This document shows, in pieces, positions 1 to 9,136 of a stretch of DNA of 64,000 nucleotides. The notes under the pieces were generated by a model, which saw only the letters and a list, made by a program, of their open reading frames with translations, searched no databases and was not told where the DNA came from. Both the position numbers and the translations under genes were made by a program. Numbering within the stretch: position 1 is the stretch's first letter; every line of letters begins with the position of its first letter. The stretch covers positions 1 through 64,000 of the forward strand of contig DAITAA010000005.1 in assembly GCA_036824505.1 (NCBI GenBank), given 5' to 3'. This DNA is from SCUD01 sp036824505 (GTDB taxonomy: Bacteria > Pseudomonadota > Gammaproteobacteria > Steroidobacterales > Steroidobacteraceae).

Positions 1-1202
1 AGCTTGTCTTCTTCCGACAGCTCGTCCATGCCGAGGATCGCGATGATGTCCTGCAATTCCTTGTAGCGCTGGAGGATCGCCTGCACGCCGCGCGCGGTGT
101 CGTAGTGGTCTTCACCGATCACCAGCGGATCGAGCTGGCGGCTCGTGGAGTCGAGCGGGTCCACCGCGGGGTAAATGCCGAGCGAGGCGATCTGGCGGCT
201 CAACACGACGGTTGCATCGAGGTGCGCGAAGGTGGTCGCCGGCGATGGGTCGGTGAGATCGTCCGCCGGCACGTAGATCGCCTGCACGGAAGTGATCGAG
301 CCCGTCTTCGTCGAGGTGATGCGCTCCTGGAGCACGCCCATCTCTTCCGCCAGCGTCGGCTGGTAGCCGACCGCCGAGGGCATGCGGCCGAGGAGCGCGG
401 AGACTTCCGTTCCCGCTAGCGTGTAGCGGTAGATGTTGTCGATGAAGAGCAGCACGTCGCGGCCCTTGCCGCCCGCCTGTTTCTCGTCGCGGAAGTACTC
501 GGCCATCGTCAGGCCCGTCAGGCCGACGCGCAGGCGGCAGCCCGGCGGCTCGTTCATCTGACCGTAGACCATCGCGACCTTCGAGTTCGTCAGATCCTTC
601 TTGTCGATGACGCCCGATTCCATCATCTCGTGGTAGAAGTCGTTGCCCTCGCGGGTGCGTTCGCCGACGCCGGCGAACACCGAAAGGCCCGCGTGCGCCT
701 TGGCGATGTTGTTGATCAGCTCCAGCATGTTGACGGTCTTGCCGACGCCGGCACCGCCGAACAGGCCAATCTTGCCGCCCTTCGCGAAGGGCACCAGCAG
801 ATCGATGACCTTGATGCCGGTTTCCAGCAAATCCTGGCCGCCGGTTTGCTCATCGTAGCTTGGTGCCGGGCGATGGATCGGCAGGAACTTGTCGGTCTTG
901 ATCGGGCCACCCTCGTCCTGCGGGTTCCCGAGCACATCCATGATGCGCCCGAGCGTACCGTGGCCGACCGGCACCGTGATCGGCGCACCGGTCGCCTTGA
1001 CCGCGAGCCCGCGCTTCAGGCCCTCGGAAGAGCCCATCGCGATCGTACGCACGATGCCGTCGCCGAGTTGCTGCTGCACCTCGAGCGTCAGCGGCTGATC
1101 CACGAGCTTCAGCGCCTCGTAAACGGCCGGGATCCCTTCGCGCGGGAATTCCACGTCGATCACCGAACCGATGATCTGCACGATCTTGCCATTCGTCATC
1201 AT
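1..1202 (-). CDS. atpD: F1Fo ATP synthase subunit beta (partial)
   Basis: Catalytic subunit of the F1 head, which makes ATP from ADP and phosphate using the rotation of gamma. About 400 residues are visible; the last 60 or so lie beyond the window edge. The Walker A motif GGAGVGKT is readable near residues 147-155, and the visible end carries the typical GEDHYDTARGVQ and ILGMDELSEEDK segments. Two adjacent ATG codons could start it (1202 or 1199), both behind the Shine-Dalgarno GAGGA. I chose the outer one. It follows atpG in the operon by 13 bases. atpC, normally next, is outside the window. Confidence 0.97.
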   Translation of the reverse strand, partial: MMTNGKIVQIIGSVIDVEFPREGIPAVYEALKLVDQPLTLEVQQQLGDGIVRTIAMGSSEGLKRGLAVKATGAPITVPVGHGTLGRIMDVLGNPQDEGGPIKTDKFLPIHRPAPSYDEQTGGQDLLETGIKVIDLLVPFAKGGKIGLFGGAGVGKTVNMLELINNIAKAHAGLSVFAGVGERTREGNDFYHEMMESGVIDKKDLTNSKVAMVYGQMNEPPGCRLRVGLTGLTMAEYFRDEKQAGGKGRDVLLFIDNIYRYTLAGTEVSALLGRMPSAVGYQPTLAEEMGVLQERITSTKTGSITSVQAIYVPADDLTDPSPATTFAHLDATVVLSRQIASLGIYPAVDPLDSTSRQLDPLVIGEDHYDTARGVQAILQRYKELQDIIAILGMDELSEEDK

Positions 1203-1215
1203 TGCGTCCTCAGTC

Positions 1216-2076
1216 CTAAACCGCTGCCGCGCCGCCCACGATCTCCGAAATCTCCTTCGTGATCGCGGCCTGGCGGGCCTTGTTGTAGATAAGTTGCAGC
1301 TCGTCGATGATCTTGCCCGCGTTGTCGGTCGCGCTCTTCATCGCGACCATGCGCGCCGCCATCTCGCAGGCCAGGTTCTCGACCGCCGCGCGGTAAACCT
1401 GCGATTCGATGTAGCGCATCATGTAACTGGAGATCAGTTCGTCTGGCGCGGGTTCGTAGATGTAGTCCCAGCGCTCCTGCAGATCCGCTGCGTCCACGGT
1501 CTCGGCCGGCAGCATCTGCCGCAATTCAGGCCTCTGTGTCATGGTATTGACGAAGCGGTTGCTGGCGACCAGGAGCCGGTCGATCTTGCCCTCTTCGTAC
1601 AAATCGAGCATTGCCTTGACCGTGCCGAGCAGGTCTGCCACGCGTGGCTTGTCGCCGAGGTGCGTGATCGACGCGGTGATCGGGAGCTTCAGGCGCCGGA
1701 AAAATTGCATCGCCTTGCTGCCGATCAGGCACAGGTGCAGGTCCACGCCCTGGTTCTGGTATTCGCGCGCGGCAATGAGCACCTGCTTGAATACATTGAC
1801 GTTCAGCGATCCGCACAGGCCGCGGTCGGAGCTCACCACGATCATGCCGACCGACTTCACCTCGCGCTCGACCAGGAACGGATGCCGGTGGTTCGGGTTC
1901 GCGACGCGCAGGTGGCCGATGACCTGCCGGATCTTGTCCGCGTAGGGCCGCGCCGCGCGCATGCGCTCTTGCGCTCGCCGCATCTTGCTCGCGGCGACCA
2001 TTTCCATGGCCTTGGTGATCTTCTGCGTGCTCTTGATGCTCGCGATCTTGACCCGGATTTCCTTGGTGCCTGCCAT
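1216..2076 (-). CDS. atpG: F1Fo ATP synthase subunit gamma
   Basis: Central rotor shaft of F1, coupling c-ring rotation to the catalytic beta subunits. The protein has 286 residues, the usual length. The N-terminus has the family signature KIASIKSTQKITKAMEMVAASKM, shown here only in part as STQKITKAMEMVAASK. The C-terminal coiled-coil helix contains the conserved stretch SATDNAGKIIDELQL. It lies 6 bases after atpA, so it is surely on the same transcript. Confidence 0.98.
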   Translation of the reverse strand: MAGTKEIRVKIASIKSTQKITKAMEMVAASKMRRAQERMRAARPYADKIRQVIGHLRVANPNHRHPFLVEREVKSVGMIVVSSDRGLCGSLNVNVFKQVLIAAREYQNQGVDLHLCLIGSKAMQFFRRLKLPITASITHLGDKPRVADLLGTVKAMLDLYEEGKIDRLLVASNRFVNTMTQRPELRQMLPAETVDAADLQERWDYIYEPAPDELISSYMMRYIESQVYRAAVENLACEMAARMVAMKSATDNAGKIIDELQLIYNKARQAAITKEISEIVGGAAAV

Positions 2077-2082
2077 GGGCGC

Positions 2083-3624
<1,542 letters not shown>

Positions 3625-3639
3625 GTCTTCTTTCCTTGC

Positions 3640-4176
3640 CTAATTCGTCAGCGCCGAGCCGAGCCGCGCCAGGCGGCCCTTCAGCGATCCATCGATGACG
3701 AGATCCCCGGCGCGCACGATCGCGCCCCCGATCAGCGTGTCATCGATCCTCGTATGCAGGCGCACGTCGCGCCCGAGCCGGCGCTTGAGCGCCTCCATGA
3801 GCCGCTTCTGCTGCGGCGGGGCGATCTCGCGCGCCGCGACCACCTCGACGTCGATGACGTTCTCGACCTCGGCGCGGAGCACCTCGAACTGCGCGGCGAT
3901 TTCCGGCAGCAGTCCCAGGCGCTTGTTCTCGGCGAGGGTGCGCAGGAAATTCCGCCCGGCCTCGTTCGCCTCTTTGCCGGTGAGCCCCGCGAAAAGCTCA
4001 ACCAGCTGCTCATCCGTCACCCGCGGATGGCCGATGAGGCGCGCGACCCGCGGGTCGGACGCTGCCGCCGCGGTGGTGCCCAGGAGCTTCGACCAGGAAG
4101 CGAAGTCCTCGGCGTCGCGCGCGTGCGCAAAGGCCGCCCGCGCGTAGGGTCTGGCGATGGTGGCGCGATCAGCCAT
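3640..4176 (-). CDS. atpH: F1Fo ATP synthase subunit delta
   Basis: Peripheral-stalk subunit joining the b dimer to the top of F1. The chosen start gives 178 residues beginning MADRATIARPYARAAF, the classic delta N-terminus (E. coli: 177 residues). An upstream in-frame ATG would add an arginine-rich tail that is only the antisense-like reading of atpF, so it was rejected. The start overlaps the end of atpF by 8 bases, indicating translational coupling. The C-terminal part shows the beta-strand region DDTLIGGAIVRAGDLVIDGS typical of the family. Confidence 0.96.
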   Translation of the reverse strand: MADRATIARPYARAAFAHARDAEDFASWSKLLGTTAAAASDPRVARLIGHPRVTDEQLVELFAGLTGKEANEAGRNFLRTLAENKRLGLLPEIAAQFEVLRAEVENVIDVEVVAAREIAPPQQKRLMEALKRRLGRDVRLHTRIDDTLIGGAIVRAGDLVIDGSLKGRLARLGSALTN

Positions 4177-4663
4177 GCGTCGGAGCCTGTTTGTCAAGCT
4201 CCGCGGCCAGCTCGTCGAGGAGCGCGGCGTGCGCGTTGGCATCCACCTCGCGTCCCAGCACGCGCGTGGCGCCTGCGACCGCGAGTGCCGCGACTTCGCG
4301 CCGGAGCGCGTCGCGCGCCTTCGTCTGCGAGGTCGAAAGCTCGGTGCGGGCCGCGGCGACGATGCGCTCGCCTTCAGTCGCCGCATGCGCTTTCGCTTCC
4401 GCGACCATCTCGTTCGAGCGCTTGTGCGCCATGTCGGCGACCTGGGTCGCCTTCTGGCGCGCTTCCGCGAGAATCGCCTCCGAGCCATGCCGCGCATCGG
4501 CCAGTTCCTTCTGGCCCTTCTCGCCCGCGGCGATGCCGTCGGCGATCTGCTGCCGGCGCTTCTCGATGGCGTTCATCACTGGCGGCCAGATGAAGCGCAT
4601 GCAGAACCAGACGAAGACGATCATCGAGATCGTCTGTCCGATCAGTGTCAGGTTGAAATCCAT
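4169..4663 (-). CDS. atpF: F1Fo ATP synthase subunit b
   Basis: Membrane-anchored stator stalk, working as a dimer. The 164-residue protein has one N-terminal transmembrane helix (about residues 7-26, ending MRFIWPPVM) followed by a long charged Ala/Glu/Arg-rich helix for dimerisation, as expected. It is 8 residues longer than the E. coli protein. It lies between atpE (16 bases away) and atpH (8-base overlap). Confidence 0.97.
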   Translation of the reverse strand: MDFNLTLIGQTISMIVFVWFCMRFIWPPVMNAIEKRRQQIADGIAAGEKGQKELADARHGSEAILAEARQKATQVADMAHKRSNEMVAEAKAHAATEGERIVAAARTELSTSQTKARDALRREVAALAVAGATRVLGREVDANAHAALLDELAAELDKQAPTHG

Positions 4664-4679
4664 CGAACGTCTCCCGGAT

Positions 4680-4955
4680 TCAGCCGCCGGCGCCCGTCGC
4701 CTGCTGCAGCTGTCCGATGAACGGGTTGGCGAAAGCGAAGAAGAGCGCGACGCCGACGCCGATCATCGCGACCGCGTCCAAGAGCGCCACGACGATGAAC
4801 ATCTTCGTCTGCAGCATCGGGGCAAGTTCCGGCTGGCGCGCGGCGCCTTCCAGGAACCGTCCGCCGAGCAGGCCCATGCCAATGCCGACGCCGAGCGCGC
4901 CGAGGCCGATCAGGATCGCCACAGCGATCGCGGTAAATCCAATCACAGTTTCCAT
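4680..4955 (-). CDS. atpE: F1Fo ATP synthase subunit c
   Basis: Proteolipid that forms the rotating c-ring. The 91-residue hairpin has two hydrophobic helices joined by the polar loop GAARQPE, which contacts gamma and epsilon. The ion-binding carboxylate is Asp60 in the second helix (ALLDAVAMIGVG). The extra ligand pattern of sodium-binding c subunits is absent, so a proton-driven enzyme is expected. A few extra C-terminal residues (LQQATGAGG) extend it beyond the 79 residues of E. coli. Confidence 0.97.
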   Translation of the reverse strand: METVIGFTAIAVAILIGLGALGVGIGMGLLGGRFLEGAARQPELAPMLQTKMFIVVALLDAVAMIGVGVALFFAFANPFIGQLQQATGAGG

Positions 4956-4976
4956 CGCATTCTCCTGGTCGAAAAA

Positions 4977-5786
4977 TCAGTGGTGCTCGTGCGCCTGGGA
5001 GAGGTACACGATCGTCAACATCATGAAAATGAAGGCCTGCAGCAGCACGATCAACAGATGGAACACCGCCCAGGCGAAATGCAGCGGCAGCTGCCAGATG
5101 CCGAGCAGCGCAATCAGCATGAAGATGAGTTCACCGGCGTAGAGGTTGCCGAACAGTCGCAGCGACAGCGATACCGGCTTCGCAAGGAGCGACACGCCCT
5201 CGAGTGCGAAGTTGAACGGCACGGCTGCCCAATGATTGAAGGGCTGCAGGATCAGTTCCTTGGTGAACCCCCAGCCGCCCTTGATCCTGACGCTGTAGTA
5301 GATCGTCAGCAGGAAGACGGAGATCGCCATCGCGAAGGTGACGTTGACGTCCGTCGTCGGCACCACTCGCAGGTGCTCGACGCCCGCTTTCTGCGCCACC
5401 CAGGGCAGCCAGTCCACCGGGATGAGGTCCATGGAGTTCATCAGGAAGATCCAGACAAACAAGGTCATCGCAAGCGGCGCGATCAAGAGGCTCTTGGGCG
5501 GATGGCTGAAGGTATCGCGGACGCTCTGGTCCACAAAGCCGACCACGATCTCAACGATGGTTTGGAGCTTTCCCGGCACGCCGGTGGTCGCGCGCTTTGC
5601 GACTCGGCTGAACAGGGTAACGAGCAGGAATCCGAGCAGGATCGCGAACACCATCGAGTCGACGTTGATCGCGAAGAAATTGCCCTGGCATTCGTTCCAG
5701 ACCCATTGTCCGTCCGCCTTGCAGACGGTCAGGTTCTGGAGATGGTGGGAGATGTACTCGCCGGCTGAATGACCCGTTTCCGCCAT
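4977..5786 (-). CDS. atpB: F1Fo ATP synthase subunit a
   Basis: Membrane stator subunit holding the two proton half-channels. The protein has 269 residues and several hydrophobic helices. The essential arginine lies in the conserved segment SLSLRLFGNLYAGE. The C-terminal helix is followed by a short AHEHH tail. It is the first structural subunit after atpI, 6 bases away, and 21 bases before atpE. Confidence 0.97.
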   Translation of the reverse strand: MAETGHSAGEYISHHLQNLTVCKADGQWVWNECQGNFFAINVDSMVFAILLGFLLVTLFSRVAKRATTGVPGKLQTIVEIVVGFVDQSVRDTFSHPPKSLLIAPLAMTLFVWIFLMNSMDLIPVDWLPWVAQKAGVEHLRVVPTTDVNVTFAMAISVFLLTIYYSVRIKGGWGFTKELILQPFNHWAAVPFNFALEGVSLLAKPVSLSLRLFGNLYAGELIFMLIALLGIWQLPLHFAWAVFHLLIVLLQAFIFMMLTIVYLSQAHEHH

Positions 5787-5792
5787 GATCCC

Positions 5793-6152
5793 TTAGCGTC
5801 CCCTATCGAACAGCAATCCCACCGGCAGGGCCAGCAGCGTTGCGATGTACCCGGCGAAAAGGAACTCCGGGTGCAGCGGCTTCAAGGTCACGAACACCGC
5901 GGTGAACATCGCCGCCGCGATCGCGAGTTTCCCGATCTCGCCCAGCCATCCGGCCGCCAGCAGGCTTCTCGCGCTGCTCCCGGCCCGCGGCGACATCAGT
6001 CTCGCCGCCAGAAATGCGTTCGGCACGACGCCGATCAATCCACCCAACAAGGTGGGGACAGCCCTTTCGCTTCCAAGCGCGATCCACACGATCGCCGCCA
6101 GGACGAGGCCAGTTGCGAGCTGCGCGAGCAGTATGTTGCGGACGGTCGTCAT
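5793..6152 (-). CDS. atpI: ATP synthase subunit I (AtpI)
   Basis: Small membrane protein encoded at the head of many atp operons. In other bacteria it helps c-ring assembly or magnesium transport, and it is not part of the finished enzyme. The 119 residues hold four hydrophobic segments (around residues 5-25, 32-50, 68-88 and 93-113), typical of the family. A GGAG sits just before the ATG, with a short spacing. It is the first gene behind the promoter and leader hairpin described separately. Confidence 0.9.
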   Translation of the reverse strand: MTTVRNILLAQLATGLVLAAIVWIALGSERAVPTLLGGLIGVVPNAFLAARLMSPRAGSSARSLLAAGWLGEIGKLAIAAAMFTAVFVTLKPLHPEFLFAGYIATLLALPVGLLFDRGR

Positions 6153-6166
6153 ATCTCCGTCTCGAA

Positions 6167-6204
6167 CAACAAAAACGCCACGTGCCCCCAGCGGTCCGTG
6201 GCGT
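6167..6204 (-). terminator. terminator-like hairpin in the atp operon leader
   Basis: Read on the minus strand, an 8-bp perfect stem ACGCCACG/CGTGGCGT closes a 14-base loop and is followed at once by TTTTT and then GTTG. This is the form of a factor-independent terminator. It lies inside the predicted 5' leader, between the promoter near 6251 and the atpI start at 6152. It may therefore act as an attenuator or RNA-stabilising leader structure for the whole operon. Function is inferred from sequence alone. Confidence 0.55.
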
Positions 6205-6250
6205 CTTCACGCTTCGCTGCCAGCCGCACGGGCGGCTAAAAACCGCGCGC

Positions 6251-6280
6251 ATTATAGGCGGCCAAGCCCCATGCTTACAA
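6251..6280 (-). promoter_or_regulatory. sigma-70 promoter of the atp operon
   Basis: On the minus strand a perfect TATAAT (-10, bases 6251-6256) is preceded by TTGTAA (-35, bases 6275-6280) at an 18-base spacing. Transcription would start near 6243 and give a leader of about 90 bases ahead of atpI. No other equally good promoter was seen before atpI. Confidence 0.7.
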
Positions 6281-6427
6281 CCGGGAAAAGTCGAAAAAAC
6301 CTTTGTTTTTATGCGGCCTTACGCGCGCCGCCGACCGCGCGCGGATGTGTCATTCGCGGTGTCGAATGCGGCCTGCATTGAAACCAGACACCGCTCCAGG
6401 ATCTCCCGAAGGGTATCTCGTATGACT

Positions 6428-6634
6428 TCAGGCCCTCTGCGCCGTGACCACGATCTCCGGCAGGGCCGCGATCTGGACTGCCGGCTCGACCGGGGTCAAC
6501 TGGCCGATCTCGACGATCCCTTCCGGTGCCAACTGGTGGGCCCGACCGAATACGAGACCGCTCGCCGCGACGATGAGTGCCGCGAGCACTGCGCTCAGAT
6601 TCCGGTGAAGGCCGTATGGGCTTGGGGTGTACAT
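6428..6634 (-). CDS. small exported protein with VVTAQR tail
   Basis: Unrecognised 68-residue protein. The chosen ATG has a strong Shine-Dalgarno (GGAGGAGC, 5 bases upstream). A longer in-frame ATG (6673) reads across this site and was rejected. Residues 12-32 are hydrophobic and look like a signal peptide or anchor (SAVLAALIVAASGLVFG). The rest is short and acidic and ends LPEIVVTAQRA, which resembles the TonB-box region at the start of TonB-dependent receptors but here is at the C-terminus. It lies between atpI and an exported-protein pair. Coding is likely but the role is unknown. Confidence 0.6.
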   Translation of the reverse strand: MYTPSPYGLHRNLSAVLAALIVAASGLVFGRAHQLAPEGIVEIGQLTPVEPAVQIAALPEIVVTAQRA

Positions 6635-6686
6635 GGCTCGCTCCTCCGTGTTGGTGACACTGTGGAGGAGCAAGCCCGGGCGAACA

Positions 6687-6716
6687 AACGGACGTTCTGA
6701 AGGTCCGTTAAACGGA
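6687..6716. repeat. overlapping AACGGA inverted repeats
   Basis: The element AACGGA(C) occurs three times in 30 bases: AACGGAC, then GTCCGTT in inverse, then AACGGA. The first two can form a 7-bp stem with a 9-base loop, and the second and third form a palindrome around one base (TCCGTT-A-AACGGA). The site lies 53 bases upstream of the small gene starting at 6634 and 15 bases after the end of the gene ending at 6731. It could be an operator or a weak terminator (only TTTGTT follows on the minus strand). Confidence 0.4.
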
Positions 6717-6730
6717 ACTAATGACCAAGA

Positions 6731-7609
6731 TTATATCCTGCAGCCGCCGTCAGCCCCGCAGTACGGGTTTTCATAGCGCTGGCTGAACATCGTGTACGCC
6801 CTTCGCATGTAAAGCTCCGCTGCCTCGTAATCGGCCACGGTCCGGTAGCCAGCCGCCGGCATGTCCAGCAACTTGAATTGATCGAGTGCGGGGTCGTCAA
6901 CGAGCCTCTTCTTGTACGGTATGTACTCCTGGAGCAGGTAGTCCTTGTACCGCTTCATGTAGGCGTGCATCGGACCGGTTGCGGCCCACCACTGAGCGCA
7001 GGTCGCCGTGTAGGCCGCGTCCCGCATTTTCTGTACGGCCGCCCATTCCTGCCACGCCGCGTCCGGCCACGAGGGGTCGGGCATCATGGCGAAGCCGGGC
7101 CCGACTTCCCAGCCCATCCTCTTCTGGAACGCATTCCAGCGCGCTTGCGCCGGCTCCATCGCCTTCAGTAATGCCGCCTCGTACTGCTTCACGATCGTCT
7201 TGCTTTCGGCCTCGAGCTGCTGCGCTCTGGCGGAATCTTCCTGCACGTCGGTTCCCGCCTGCTGGCCCTGCTGCCCCAGCCGTTCAAAAATTTTCTGGGC
7301 GTTCTGCGGATCGTTCGCCATCGCCTGCGTCATGGCCTGCGCCATGGCCATCGGGTCTTCGTTGAACGCTTCACGAGCCTTGTTCTGGCTCTCGGTGTTG
7401 ATGTCGTTTTGCCTGGAATGGTCCTCCTGCACCGCGGCCAGCGCCGCCTCGTTCCGGTCATACCAGTCGTCCTGGCTCGAGTAGCAGGCGGTCGGCAGCG
7501 CGGGCACCTTGGCCCAGGGACCGGCCGGGGCGGCGGCGGGCGTTGCGGCCAATACGGATGCAGAAATCAGCCCGGCAGCCGTGGCCGTTAGGAAACCTCG
7601 CAATGTCAT
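6731..7609 (-). CDS. exported protein of unknown function
   Basis: The 292-residue product starts MTLRGFLTATAAGLISASVL, a Sec signal peptide probably cut after an Ala-rich stretch near residue 25. An upstream in-frame start would add 40 arginine- and proline-rich residues before the signal and was rejected. The mature part is rich in Gln, Ala and Trp. A helical, probably coiled region lies at about residues 55-150, and the C-terminus carries two cysteines (YCGADGGC). No family is recognised. It begins 10 bases after the stop of the DUF3617 gene, so the two probably form one transcript and a periplasmic partnership. Confidence 0.75.
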   Translation of the reverse strand: MTLRGFLTATAAGLISASVLAATPAAAPAGPWAKVPALPTACYSSQDDWYDRNEAALAAVQEDHSRQNDINTESQNKAREAFNEDPMAMAQAMTQAMANDPQNAQKIFERLGQQGQQAGTDVQEDSARAQQLEAESKTIVKQYEAALLKAMEPAQARWNAFQKRMGWEVGPGFAMMPDPSWPDAAWQEWAAVQKMRDAAYTATCAQWWAATGPMHAYMKRYKDYLLQEYIPYKKRLVDDPALDQFKLLDMPAAGYRTVADYEAAELYMRRAYTMFSQRYENPYCGADGGCRI

Positions 7610-7619
7610 GGCGCTAACC

Positions 7620-8045
7620 TCAGGTAAGCGGTTTGTCGCAGGTGCCGATTTTCGTGCCGGAGAGCTGGATCGTGACCGTAACGCCCTCGGCCGTGGCATT
7701 GATGGCGCCGGTGTAGTTGCCATCAGCATCGAAGGTCATTTCGCCCTTGCCAGTCATCGGCATTTCGCCCGTGCACGTCATGTCCCAGGTCGTCTTGTTG
7801 CCGCTGCGCTGGAAGTTCGAATTGACGCAGCTCTGGTCGCCACCCGGCGGTGGCCGGGTCCAGACCAAGGGCAGGCAAAGCTTCAGCGAATTGGGCGGCA
7901 TCGTGAACGGCATGCCTTCCATGACCATCTGCGACGACGTGTTCCACAAGATGCCCGGCGGATCGTCTGCCAGGCTGATCGGCGCGAAGGCAAGGAGACC
8001 CAGCAATGCTGCCGCCGCGAGGCGGCCATTCCATGAGCAGATCAT
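7620..8045 (-). CDS. DUF3617-family periplasmic protein
   Basis: A 141-residue protein with signal peptide (residues 1-26, ending ISLADDPP). The pattern matches DUF3617: a W-x-x-x-S start, GMPFTMPPN, a conserved cysteine pair region (CVNSNFQRSGNKTTWDMTC), the MTGKGEMTFDADGNYTG strand and a final GTCDKP. Functions of this family are not established. The members are small envelope proteins. AAGGTG precedes the ATG. It is first in a two-gene unit with the exported protein that follows it. Confidence 0.85.
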   Translation of the reverse strand: MICSWNGRLAAAALLGLLAFAPISLADDPPGILWNTSSQMVMEGMPFTMPPNSLKLCLPLVWTRPPPGGDQSCVNSNFQRSGNKTTWDMTCTGEMPMTGKGEMTFDADGNYTGAINATAEGVTVTIQLSGTKIGTCDKPLT

Positions 8046-8134
8046 GATTTCACCTTGTTGTTGGTTGAAAAACTGGACCGGGGTGACGGGCTGTATGCGC
8101 CCGGATGACCGGGGCTGTCAAGAGGCCGGGCCTC

Positions 8135-9043
8135 TCAGCGGATGTGCGCGAGGATTCCGTCCAGCTCGTCGAGACTATGGTAAGTGATGACCAGGCGGCC
8201 CTTGCCCTTGGCGCCGTGATGCAGCTCGACCTTCGCGCCGAGTTTGTCGGCGAGGTCCCCCTCGAGTCTCCTGATGTCCGGATCCCGATCCATCGCGGCA
8301 TGCCCCGATCGATCCGCGGCGCCGGCCGCGAGCCTGGCGAGCAGCCGCCGGACCAGTGCCTCCGTTTCGCGCACGGACAGCCCCTTTTTCGCGACCAGGC
8401 CGCCCACTTCGGCGAGTTGCCGGCGATTGGTCAGGGCGAGCAGTGCGCGCGCGTGGCCCATTTCGAGCTGGCGCTGCTCGACCAGGCTCTTGACCTCGTC
8501 TGGCAGCTCCAGCAATCGCAGCAGGTTCGAGACCGCGACGCGCGAACGGCCCACGGCCTCGGCCGCCTGCTGGTGGGTCAGCTCGAATTCCGTGATCAGC
8601 CGCGACAGCGCCACCGCTTCCTCGAGCGGGTTGAGATTCTCGCGCTGGATGTTCTCGATCAGCGACATCGCGACTGCGGTTTCGTCGTCCACGCGGCGAA
8701 CGATTGCGGGCACGTCAGCGAGCCCTGCCATCTCGGCGGCGCGCCAGCGTCGTTCGCCAGCGATGATTTCGTAGCGTTGCGGGGCACTTGCTGAAGGCGT
8801 GCCTATCGGGCGCACGACGATCGGCTGAACCACGCCCTGCGCGCGGATCGAGTCCGCGAGTTCGACGAGCGATTCCTCGCGCATGTCCTGCCGCGGCTGG
8901 TAGCGGCCTTTTTCCAGCAGGCCCACGGGCACGTGGGTCAGCTGGTCCCGCGGCTCGGCTGGCGCATCCGCCGCCGGGCGCGCCGCACCCTGCCCGAGCA
9001 ATGCCTCGAGCCCGCGTCCCAGCCCTCTCTTCTTTTCGGTCAT
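8135..9043 (-). CDS. parB: chromosome-partitioning protein ParB
   Basis: CTP-dependent DNA clamp that loads at parS and spreads to organise the origin region. The 302-residue protein starts MTEKKRGLGRGLEALLGQ, the standard ParB N-terminus that stimulates ParA. The longer open frame adds 11 unrelated residues. The arginine-rich CTP-binding motif GERRWRAAE and the helix-turn-helix HQQAAEAVGRSRVAVSNLLR are both visible. Its target sites (three copies of TGTTCCACGTGGAAC) lie in and after recF in this same window. parA lies upstream on the same strand, but a 62-bp inverted repeat separates the two. Confidence 0.97.
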   Translation of the reverse strand: MTEKKRGLGRGLEALLGQGAARPAADAPAEPRDQLTHVPVGLLEKGRYQPRQDMREESLVELADSIRAQGVVQPIVVRPIGTPSASAPQRYEIIAGERRWRAAEMAGLADVPAIVRRVDDETAVAMSLIENIQRENLNPLEEAVALSRLITEFELTHQQAAEAVGRSRVAVSNLLRLLELPDEVKSLVEQRQLEMGHARALLALTNRRQLAEVGGLVAKKGLSVRETEALVRRLLARLAAGAADRSGHAAMDRDPDIRRLEGDLADKLGAKVELHHGAKGKGRLVITYHSLDELDGILAHIR

Positions 9044-9074
9044 CGCTGTGAGTTTAGCGGAAAAGGGGGCGAAC

Positions 9075-9136
9075 AAAGGGGACGCGCCCCTTTATCCGCG
9101 GAATGGAATAAACGGATAAAGGGGCGCGTCCCCTTT
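9075..9136. repeat. REP-like 24-bp perfect inverted repeat
   Basis: Two perfectly complementary 24-base arms (9075-9098 and 9113-9136) enclose a 14-base loop. The arm core is AAAGGGGACGCGCCCCTTT, itself nearly palindromic. The right arm overlaps the stop codon of parA, so the element sits exactly between parA and parB. The same core with a one-base change occurs at 12513-12562. Palindromes of this AAAGGGGAC...GTCCCCTTT type are known around REP-associated tyrosine transposase (RAYT) genes; no RAYT is in the window. Confidence 0.85.
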
